A DNA stretch of 11,038 nt from Candidatus Methanosuratincola petrocarbonis (ex Vanwonterghem et al. 2016) (GTDB lineage Archaea; Thermoproteota; Methanomethylicia; Methanomethylicales; Methanomethylicaceae): assembly GCA_001717015.1 (NCBI GenBank), contig MAGV01000016.1, forward strand, positions 3,519 through 14,556, written 5' to 3'. How positions within the stretch are numbered: position 1 is the stretch's first letter; every line of letters starts with the position of its first letter. The translations under genes were made by a program, and so were the position numbers. Below, piece after piece: positions 1 through 5,166 of the stretch. The notes under the pieces were generated by a model. The model saw nothing but the letters and a program-made list of their open reading frames with translations. It did not search any database and was not told the origin of the DNA.

Positions 1-1781
1 TACTCCGCGATCTCTTCTGGTCTCAGGCTCCTAGCCGCCTCCCCCACAACCTCCGGGAACTTCGAGAGCAGGACCAAGAGCTCCCTCTCGTACTTAGAGG
101 AGAGCGCAGAGTAGTCGACCGCGGACCCCCTCCAGCCTTCTCCTGCCTTCACCAGGATGTTGCACGCCCGTGCATGTGCATACTGGATGAACGGGGCGCT
201 GTTCTGCTCGAAGTTGATCACCCTGTCCCACGTGAATGTGATCGGCTTCTGCGGCGCTACAGCCGCCAGCGCATACCTGACAGCCCCTATCCCGACGACC
301 TCCGAGATCCTGCGCCTCTCCTCCTCGCTGAGGTGCGGGGACCTCGCGGTGACCTCCCTGTAAGCCCTCTGGACAGCCTCCTCAAGCACCTCGTCGAATG
401 TTACGTACCTACCGCGCCTCCCGGACATCTTGTAGCCGGGCAGGTGGACGAGCTCGTAGCTGTAGTGCATCAGCCTCTCCGCGCCATCCCCCATCCCGAG
501 CGCATGCAACGCGATCTTGAGCTGGAGCTGCGGGAGCTTCTGTTCGATCGATATTACGTTGATCACCCTGTCCGCCCGCCCGAACTTCCACAGCGTGTAG
601 GCTATGTCGCGGGTCGTGTAGAGCGTGGTTCCGTCCGAGCGCATCAGCGTCAGCGGGGGGACCTCGGTCTTGATGCCGTACTTCTTCCTCAGCCCGAACC
701 TCTCGACCACCGCCTCGCAGTCGAGCACCACGGTCCCGTCCTCCAGCTTGGTGAACCCCGTTCCGGAGAGCCTCTCCACCACCTCCTTGGCTCCCCCGTT
801 CCAGGAAGCGGTCTCGCTCTCCCAGTCCCAGCTGTCGAAACCTATCCCGACGCGCCCGAGCGTCTCCCTGAATCCCTCGAGCGCCGCGTCGCAGAGCCCC
901 CTGATCAGAGAAACTGCCGTCGGATCCTTGGACTCGTACCTCTTCAGGAGCTCCGCGACCTCCCCCTCAGGATCCCCCGAAGAGTTCACCCCGTCGAGGA
1001 TCCTGTCGAAGGTCTCAGCGTCCCTCTCCCTCAGCTCAGCCGAGACAGCGACCCAGTCGTCGAGCTCCCTGATCTTCGCCCTTGCATCCTCGTCCTTACC
1101 CTCTGCCTTGAGCCGCTCGATCTCACCCTTCAGCGCCCTGATGTTCATTGCGCAGCTTGTTGACGCATAGACAAAGCCAATGAAGTGGTCGCGCTTCCCC
1201 TTCGCGGCGGACCTGACCGCAGCCTCCCCGCCCAGCAAGCTCAGCCCGTAAGCCGCCTGGGAGACCTGAAGGCCGACGTCGTCGATGTAGAAGTGCCTCC
1301 TGACGTCCTTCCCAGCCGCCTCCAGCACCCTTGACAAGCAGTCGCCTATGACCGCGTTCCTCGCGCCGCCTATGTGTATCGGGTGGATCGGGTTGACGCT
1401 CGTGTGCTCTACGATCACCCTCTCGCCGTCGTCCTTGGAGGATCCGAAGCCCGCACCCTCGGTGCTGACCGACCTGATAAGCTCCTCGGCGAACGCCTTC
1501 GGCTCGATGTAGAAGTTGACATATCCGGCTCCGGCCGCCTCGACTTTCCCGACGAGCCTCCATCCGCCCCCCTGGGCGGCTGCTGCGATCCTGGAGGCGA
1601 TTGCCTTCGGGTCAGCCCGGGCCTTCTTCGCGAGCGCGAAGGTCGAGAAGCTCAGCTCGCCGAGCGAAGGGTCGCTCGGGATAGCCAGCCTCACGTCCTC
1701 GGCAGGCATCCCTTCCTTCTCGAGGGCTGCCTTGACCAGCCTGATGCACTCGTCCCTGAACAGGGAAAAGGGACCGCTCAT
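1..1781 (-). CDS. argS: Arginyl-tRNA synthetase (3' end cut by window edge)
   Basis: This class I aminoacyl-tRNA synthetase charges tRNA-Arg with arginine in the cytoplasm using ATP. The gene begins at the ATG at 1779-1781, preceded by GGAGGT at 1793-1798 on the minus strand, and runs 593 codons to the window edge without a stop. What is missing should be the C-terminal part of the anticodon-binding (DALR) domain. Visible landmarks are an N-terminal Add-1-like region (about residues 1-110), the nucleotide-binding HIGH-type motif as HIGG (H136-G139, inside NPIHPIHIGGARN), the LYTTRDIAYTLWKF segment (387-400) that is highly typical of ArgRS, and a KMSK-type loop KMSGRRG (451-457). A helical insertion rich in charged residues lies around 215-260. 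Archaeal ArgRS proteins are about 560-640 residues, so little is missing. A tRNA-Arg gene lies 2.8 kb away in the same window. The isotype call is firm; only the 3' boundary is unknown. Confidence 0.97.
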   Translation of the reverse strand, partial: MSGPFSLFRDECIRLVKAALEKEGMPAEDVRLAIPSDPSLGELSFSTFALAKKARADPKAIASRIAAAAQGGGWRLVGKVEAAGAGYVNFYIEPKAFAEELIRSVSTEGAGFGSSKDDGERVIVEHTSVNPIHPIHIGGARNAVIGDCLSRVLEAAGKDVRRHFYIDDVGLQVSQAAYGLSLLGGEAAVRSAAKGKRDHFIGFVYASTSCAMNIRALKGEIERLKAEGKDEDARAKIRELDDWVAVSAELRERDAETFDRILDGVNSSGDPEGEVAELLKRYESKDPTAVSLIRGLCDAALEGFRETLGRVGIGFDSWDWESETASWNGGAKEVVERLSGTGFTKLEDGTVVLDCEAVVERFGLRKKYGIKTEVPPLTLMRSDGTTLYTTRDIAYTLWKFGRADRVINVISIEQKLPQLQLKIALHALGMGDGAERLMHYSYELVHLPGYKMSGRRGRYVTFDEVLEEAVQRAYREVTARSPHLSEEERRRISEVVGIGAVRYALAAVAPQKPITFTWDRVINFEQNSAPFIQYAHARACNILVKAGEGWRGSAVDYSALSSKYERELLVLLSKFPEVVGEAARSLRPEEIAE

Positions 1782-1933
1782 AACACAAACTGACCTCCCG
1801 CTCCATTCCTCTCCCCTTCAGAAAAACCTTTTCCTGCCCGATCTCAGATCCAACCCAAAAGGCTGATATACCGTAATCCCTTCGGGTATTTCAGTGCCGG
1901 CAAAAAGCCCGTAGAAGATCAGGCGATCAGGCG
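1782..1933. promoter_or_regulatory. Divergent promoter region between argS and the CAP-domain gene
   Basis: This 152-base spacer separates two divergent genes, so it must hold both promoters. A TATA-like GATATA (1865-1870; TATATC on the minus strand) is the best candidate and could serve either direction. Used on the minus strand it predicts an argS leader of roughly 60 nt carrying the GGAGGT ribosome-binding site at 1793-1798. No perfect archaeal box A is present, so the exact start sites are uncertain. Confidence 0.45.
1917..1932 (+). repeat. Tandem 8-bp repeat overlapping the start of the CAP-domain gene
   Basis: The unit GATCAGGC occurs twice in tandem (1917-1924 and 1925-1932) and is followed at once by GATG, which contains the start codon at 1934-1936. 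The repeat places AGGCGAT, one base from the archaeal Shine-Dalgarno consensus AGGTGAT, immediately before the start. It may be a duplicated weak ribosome-binding site or a simple replication slip. Confidence 0.6.
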
Positions 1934-3598
1934 ATGGGGCTGGAAGACTACCTCTCCTACAACCCGCACAGGGACTGGGTGCTGAAGTACTTGGCAGAGA
2001 GCCTCTGGTACCCGGGCGACCTCTCACTGGTCAGGAAGGTGACGAGCGCGGTCTGGGAGGAGCTCTCATCGATAGGATCCCTGTTCCGCACAGAGGTCGA
2101 GAGGGAAGGCTGGGAGAGCATCGAGCAGAGGCTCATCTCATACTGGAGGCGCGACCTATCAAGGTACAAGAACCCGGACGAGGTCGCCTGGGGGGAGCTC
2201 AACGGCCTCAACCCGCAGGTCCTACGGATAGTCAAGGGGATATTCCCTTCTGTGAGCCACTACAGCAAGCCATCTGCCGCCTCCATGAGGGCAGAGCCGC
2301 CCGAACGCCCCCCGGATTTCCAGAACCTCGCGCCCCAGAGAAAGTCGAGGATGCCCATCGCAGCAGCCGCCACTGCGGTAGTGTTGCTCGTATTGGCAGT
2401 CTATGTTGCATTCTCGCAGGGGCTGCTGACCATCCCCGCCCAGGAGGCAGTACCTGACACCGCTCCGCCGGAGATCCTGTACACGGGCCCGACTGACGGC
2501 GCCCAGGTCATGAACCCTGTAAAGATAACCGTGAGGTACTCCGACGACAGGATGGTGAACATCTCCTCTGTCAGGATCTTGGTGAACGGCTCTCAGGTCG
2601 TCCCGACTAGGGTCACACTGACCGAGGTCGAGTACCTAACAACACTCCCGCTCGGCAGATGCGAGGTAACCCTCACGCTCAGCGACCTATCGAACAACAC
2701 GGCGAGCGCGAGTTGGTCATTCACAGTCTCTTCATTCCTGCAGGTTGTGGTCTCCGCAGTCCTAGATGAGATCAACTCAGCCAGGGCGGCGCTCGGCATA
2801 CCCCTGGTGGATCCCTCGCTAGAGTACGTCGCAGCCAACTACAGGGCGCAGGACATGCTCGCGGGAGGGTACTTCAACCACTACGACCTTTCTGGGCGCC
2901 TCCCCAACTACCACTACACCTCGCTGGGCGGCGCCTACTACATCGAGGAGAACCTCGGCTACCTCTACTTCCCGCCCTTGACCTCCGACCGTGCAGTCAA
3001 CAGCTCCCGGGAGCTGGTCCGTGACATGATCTACGACGACGCAGCTAGCGGCTGGGGCCACAGGGACTCTCTGCTCGACCCCACCAACAACCGCGCTGAG
3101 GTGAGCGTTGCCTGGAACGGCTCCAGCCTCTTCCTCGTCGTCCACATGGTCAAGGAATGGGTCAGCTGGTCAGAACCGCCACACCTGTCGGGCGGCGCAT
3201 TCTCCTGCTCGGGCAGCCTCGCCATGAACGGCTCAACGCTCAAGTCCGTGGTGATCTACTACAGCGACCCGGGCGATCACGACGACTTCTCCTACAGCGC
3301 CTCGCTGCGCGTACTAGTGGGCGAGAAGAGCTACAGCCTGGGAAGTCTTGTTGCCGGCGTGGTGCCCCCGCCGATGTTCTACCCTGGGCTCCAGACGATC
3401 AGGCCGACTAAGTGGTCCGTCTCTGGGCAGAGCTTCTCGGTCGCGTTCAATGCCTCCGTACTGAAGTCGATCGCGGGCCCAGGCCTCTACACCGTTGTCT
3501 TCTACGCCTCCAATACCCTGGGCGTTCAGCATCCGTACGATACGGATCGGTACTCCAGTGAGCTGCCCATCCTCTCATACACGATCCTCGTAGGGTGA
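1934..3598 (+). CDS. Membrane-anchored surface protein with Ig-like and CAP/SCP domains
   Basis: The 554-residue protein has a clear layout. Residues 1-136 are a charged, mainly helical domain with no signal peptide. A basic stretch (QRKSR, 135-139) precedes a single membrane helix at about 141-161, so the N-terminus should be cytoplasmic. An Ig-like beta domain follows (about 175-266, opening with DTAPPEI). Next is a CAP/SCP domain (about 272-410) with the expected histidine in FNHYD (H316), acidic IEENLGY (E338/E339) and GHRDSLLDP (H376). A beta-rich C-terminal domain (about 415-554) ends the protein. All seven N-glycosylation sequons (N209, N218, N254, N356, N395, N432, N506) fall outside the membrane and none lies in the N-terminal domain, which supports the topology. 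CAP proteins act outside the cell, but the activity of prokaryotic members is mostly unknown. The N-terminal domain is not recognised. Confidence 0.88.
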   Translation: MGLEDYLSYNPHRDWVLKYLAESLWYPGDLSLVRKVTSAVWEELSSIGSLFRTEVEREGWESIEQRLISYWRRDLSRYKNPDEVAWGELNGLNPQVLRIVKGIFPSVSHYSKPSAASMRAEPPERPPDFQNLAPQRKSRMPIAAAATAVVLLVLAVYVAFSQGLLTIPAQEAVPDTAPPEILYTGPTDGAQVMNPVKITVRYSDDRMVNISSVRILVNGSQVVPTRVTLTEVEYLTTLPLGRCEVTLTLSDLSNNTASASWSFTVSSFLQVVVSAVLDEINSARAALGIPLVDPSLEYVAANYRAQDMLAGGYFNHYDLSGRLPNYHYTSLGGAYYIEENLGYLYFPPLTSDRAVNSSRELVRDMIYDDAASGWGHRDSLLDPTNNRAEVSVAWNGSSLFLVVHMVKEWVSWSEPPHLSGGAFSCSGSLAMNGSTLKSVVIYYSDPGDHDDFSYSASLRVLVGEKSYSLGSLVAGVVPPPMFYPGLQTIRPTKWSVSGQSFSVAFNASVLKSIAGPGLYTVVFYASNTLGVQHPYDTDRYSSELPILSYTILVG

Positions 3599-3646
3599 AA
3601 TGTACAGATGGTGTCCAGAGCCCGTCAAAACGCTCGCCAGCATCAT

Positions 3647-3692
3647 TCGCTGGGAAAAGGCACCTCTTTAACAGGCGAAGTCTTCCCAGCGA
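3647..3692. repeat. 10-bp perfect inverted repeat between convergent genes
   Basis: TCGCTGGGAA (3647-3656) is matched by TTCCCAGCGA (3683-3692), leaving a 26-nt loop. It sits in the 106-base gap between two genes that converge, downstream of both. It could help end transcription on both strands or stabilise 3' ends. There is no long T-run, so it is not a classic archaeal terminator. The loop holds an AT-rich TCTTTAAC that could equally be promoter-like. Confidence 0.6.
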
Positions 3693-3704
3693 TCGAGTGA
3701 ACCA

Positions 3705-4298
3705 TCAAGTGACCTCTATAATGATGTCGTCAAGATAGTAAGTCATGTGTGTTTCCCAGCGTACCGAAATCCCTGCGGCAACCCATGCCTCCTGGGCATT
3801 GCCGGTGTCGATGTCGACCGCGAGGCTGTACCTCTTCCACCCTGCCACCTCGTTCGCTGGACCCAGTACAGTTAGTTCCCCCTCGTGCTCTGGGTCCTTA
3901 AATCCCGCATATGCGCAGACCACCGCAATCGTGTTGAAGCTCTCTTCTCCGCTGTAAAGATCAAACGTGATATTGACCCGCCGCGCGCCCTCTCTCAGAA
4001 GCACTTTCCTCTCAATCCAGATCGTACCGTCGTCCTGCCGCCCATCGATGAAGAATTTCAGGGAGTGCGTCCCAGAGAAGGAAACATCGGTCGAGCGTGC
4101 CACATACCAGTCCACAGGTTGACCCGTATTCGGATCAATCGGCACGTCCGCGTCCGGTGCCCATCCCCCGTATCCGGTTTCGAAACCTTCAGTCACCCTC
4201 TCCAACGGGGCATGCGCCTGTGAGTAAAAAGTCGCGATTGCGCCTGCAGCCGCTACTACAGATACCAAGACGATGATTATTTTTGCATTCAACCACAT
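3705..4298 (-). CDS. Small secreted or membrane-anchored beta-sandwich-like protein
   Basis: The 197-residue product starts with one hydrophobic helix (about residues 5-24: KIIIVLVSVVAAAGAIATF), which is a signal anchor or signal peptide. The rest is predicted outside the cell. The mature part looks like a jelly-roll domain of the carbohydrate-binding-module or concanavalin type. It has FETGYGGW near the start (39-46), SGTHSLKFFI in the middle (75-84), beta strands with an N-glycosylation sequon at N109, and a closing YYLDDIIIEV (187-196), where the YLDD-I ending is typical of such folds. No catalytic residues can be named, and neither the family nor the ligand is certain. Its codon use differs from its neighbours: AAT, GAT, TTT, GTT, CGC and CGG are common, whereas the flanking genes strongly prefer C-ending codons and AGG. 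That suggests recent acquisition. The start is nearly leaderless, with no clear ribosome-binding site. Confidence 0.75.
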   Translation of the reverse strand: MWLNAKIIIVLVSVVAAAGAIATFYSQAHAPLERVTEGFETGYGGWAPDADVPIDPNTGQPVDWYVARSTDVSFSGTHSLKFFIDGRQDDGTIWIERKVLLREGARRVNITFDLYSGEESFNTIAVVCAYAGFKDPEHEGELTVLGPANEVAGWKRYSLAVDIDTGNAQEAWVAAGISVRWETHMTYYLDDIIIEVT

Positions 4299-4595
4299 CG
4301 CCGCAATAATAATGGCATTTCAAAGAAATAATGCTAGGCATTAGTCCTTAATGTTCGTAATGTTAGAACGCAACAAAGGGGTGATGCCCTGGAGCACACA
4401 TTCGCCCCCTAAGCCTGGTCGTGCCTCATCCACAGTGCTTTCTTGGCGAGACAGGCGGCTCCCCTCACCGCACAAGGAAACGAGTCTTGGAAGAGATTGA
4501 TAGTTTGCATGCTTTTGGGGATGCCTGCTGAGCAAGGGGAGCGTGGTTGGCGATCGGATCTTCGCAAGTTGGGAGGTGCGGCTAGAGAGGTGTAT
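4299..4595. other. Intergenic stretch with no convincing gene
   Basis: These 297 bases look less GC-rich than the surroundings. The short open frames here lack a ribosome-binding site or the genome's codon bias, and one of them runs into the tRNA. The first 50 bases hold palindromic elements upstream of the minus-strand gene. A TGATG preceded by GGGG near 4377-4384 resembles a C box, but no matching D box is placed correctly. I see nothing else that can be supported. Confidence 0.6.
4311..4343. promoter_or_regulatory. Palindromic operator-like elements upstream of the beta-sandwich gene
   Basis: Two elements built from AATG and CATT half-sites lie just before the start at 4298: AATGGCATT (4311-4319) and TAATGC-TAG-GCATTA (4329-4343), a perfect 6-bp palindrome with a 3-base centre. 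They are about two helical turns apart. They overlap the expected promoter of the minus-strand gene, so they could bind a dimeric regulator. This is inference from position and symmetry only. Confidence 0.35.
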
Positions 4596-4634
4596 TGGTG
4601 GGCCCGTCGGGATTTGAACCCGAGATATCAGGCT

Positions 4635-4649
4635 TTCTGCTGGCAGGAT
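4635..4649 (-). other. tRNA intron 2 (15 nt, canonical position 37/38)
   Basis: The central helix is CTGC (tRNA 32-35, 4655-4652) with GCAG (4640-4637). The bulges are GG|A and AA|A. The outer helix is the anticodon stem CAGGC/GCCTG, which is complete only once intron 1 is out. The intron is close to the smallest known in archaeal tRNAs, leaving just an 8-nt loop. Confidence 0.9.
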
Positions 4650-4657
4650 CCGCAGGC

Positions 4658-4719
4658 TTCCGCCCCTGCCCCCTTCATGCCTGGCATCCCTCGTGCCCTT
4701 GCATCAGCCAGGGCAGGGT
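4658..4719 (-). other. tRNA intron 1 (62 nt, noncanonical position 29/30)
   Basis: A bulge-helix-bulge can be drawn. The outer helix is CAGG (4729-4726) with CCTG (4656-4653). The central helix is ACGC (4725-4722) with GCGG (4663-4660), three pairs plus an A-G mismatch. The bulges are AG|A (4721-4719) and AA|G (4659-4657). The inner helix is 8 bp, CCCTGCCC (4718-4711) with GGGCAGGG (4671-4664). Cleavage after the second base of each bulge restores a perfect anticodon stem. Introns at 29/30 are known in some TACK archaea. Confidence 0.88.
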
Positions 4720-4760
4720 CTGCGTCCTGATCCATGCTAGACCACGAGCCCACTACAGAG

Positions 4761-4790
4761 GTAGATATAAGGCTAATAAATATAATATTT
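4761..4790. promoter_or_regulatory. Shared AT-rich divergent promoter for tRNA-Arg and the zinc-protein gene
   Basis: The stretch GTAGATATAAGGCTAATAAA followed by TATAATATTT is the most AT-rich stretch nearby. On the plus strand TAAATATA (4776-4783) is about 22 bases before the ATG at 4805, and the ribosome-binding site GGTGA is at 4791-4795. On the minus strand TTATATC (4764-4770) or TTTATTAG (4773-4780) lies 13-29 bases before the tRNA 5' end at 4751. The two genes therefore appear to share one promoter region. Confidence 0.7.
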
Positions 4791-4804
4791 GGTGAGGGTC
4801 GATT

Positions 4805-5020
4805 ATGGGCAAGGTCAAGAAGGGCGAGCTCTGCTCAGTCTCCGGGTGCGGTAAAAACGCAGTCCGCTCACTCTCGCCGTCCTACGCGGCTGAGATGAAG
4901 CAGAAGGGCTATGCCATAAACGAATCCGCCAGGCTCTACCTCTGCGAGGAGCACTACAAGGAGTTCAAGAAAGTCCACTCCAAGGAGGACAGGCTCGAGA
5001 AGTGGCGCCTCTCAGGGTGA
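4805..5020 (+). CDS. Small zinc-binding protein (C-x4-C ... C-x2-H)
   Basis: This 71-residue, lysine-rich protein carries four likely zinc ligands: C10 and C15 (CSVSGC), then C47 and H50 (CEEH). The 31-residue spacing between the two pairs suggests a treble-clef-like or split zinc-finger fold. The stretch between, RSLSPSYAAEMKQKGYAI (21-38), and the basic C-terminal helix (YKEFKKVHSKEDRLEKW, 51-67) would suit binding to nucleic acid or to a protein partner. No signal peptide or membrane segment is seen, so it acts in the cytoplasm. A good ribosome-binding site (GGTGA, 4791-4795, nine bases before the ATG) and a T-rich end (5025-5029) mark it as a real stand-alone gene. It lies between a tRNA and the replicative polymerase. 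I do not recognise a named family with certainty, and no function should be assumed beyond zinc binding. Confidence 0.85.
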   Translation: MGKVKKGELCSVSGCGKNAVRSLSPSYAAEMKQKGYAINESARLYLCEEHYKEFKKVHSKEDRLEKWRLSG

Positions 5021-5024
5021 CCCA

Positions 5025-5031
5025 TTTTTCT
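5025..5031 (+). terminator. T-rich terminator after the zinc-protein gene
   Basis: TTTTTCT begins five bases after the stop codon at 5018-5020. Archaeal RNA polymerase commonly stops at such short T-runs without a hairpin. Confidence 0.55.
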
Positions 5032-5116
5032 TGGCCCTCTAGCCCCCGTAAGGCGCGCCGACCAGGCTCACAAGTCCAAGCTCGGGAAAAAGTCGGGCAG
5101 TCCGTGCTGCAGCCCG

Positions 5117-5135
5117 TAAACGATAAGCAATAATA
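5117..5135 (+). promoter_or_regulatory. Probable TATA region of the DNA polymerase gene
   Basis: The AT-rich TAAACGATAAGCAATAATA lies about 30-50 bases before the ATG at 5167. Transcription starting about 25 bases downstream would give a leader of fewer than ten bases. This fits the poor ribosome-binding site in front of the start (only GGGAT nearby). Confidence 0.45.
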
Positions 5136-5166
5136 GACGACTGCCCTACTCTTCTCTGGGATACTG

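Larger units (their letters stand above)
4596..4751 (-). tRNA. tRNA-Arg (anticodon GCG) with two introns and encoded CCA
   Basis: Three exons join to a normal 76-nt tRNA plus an encoded CCA: exon 1 at 4720-4751 (tRNA nucleotides 1-29), exon 2 at 4650-4657 (30-37) and exon 3 at 4596-4634 (38-73 plus CCA). The acceptor stem GGGCTCG/CGGGCCC has one G-U pair. The D-stem GTCT/GGAC closes an 11-nt loop with G18 G19. The anticodon stem is CAGGC/GCCTG with loop CTGCGGA, the variable region is ATATC, and the T-arm TCGGG/CCCGA has loop TTCAAAT. All stems are fully paired only if both introns are removed at these exact points. U33, anticodon GCG, A20 and C35 fit arginine identity. It reads CGC and CGT codons. 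The discriminator is A (from 4599) and CCA comes from 4598-4596. The gene shares an AT-rich promoter region with the divergent zinc-protein gene. Confidence 0.95.

Noticed and set aside
174..1163. Long plus-strand open frame (329 codons) opposite argS
   Set aside because: It lies wholly antisense to the arginyl-tRNA synthetase, is rich in Pro, Leu and Arg without any domain, and results from the high GC and biased codons of the real gene.
4375..4390. Possible C/D box RNA (GGGGTGATG)
   Set aside because: The C-box match is partial, and no D box (CTGA) or internal C'/D' pair is found at suitable spacing.
4637..4718. A single-intron reading of the tRNA giving anticodon GCC (Gly)
   Set aside because: CTGC at 4716-4713 can also pair with GCAG (4640-4637), but removing one 76-77-nt intron leaves an A-C mismatch in the anticodon stem and an oversized loop. 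The two-intron model gives perfect stems and arginine identity bases.
4443..4730. 95-codon plus-strand frame in the intergenic stretch
   Set aside because: Its second half runs antisense through the tRNA-Arg gene and its introns. The codon pattern is not that of the genome.
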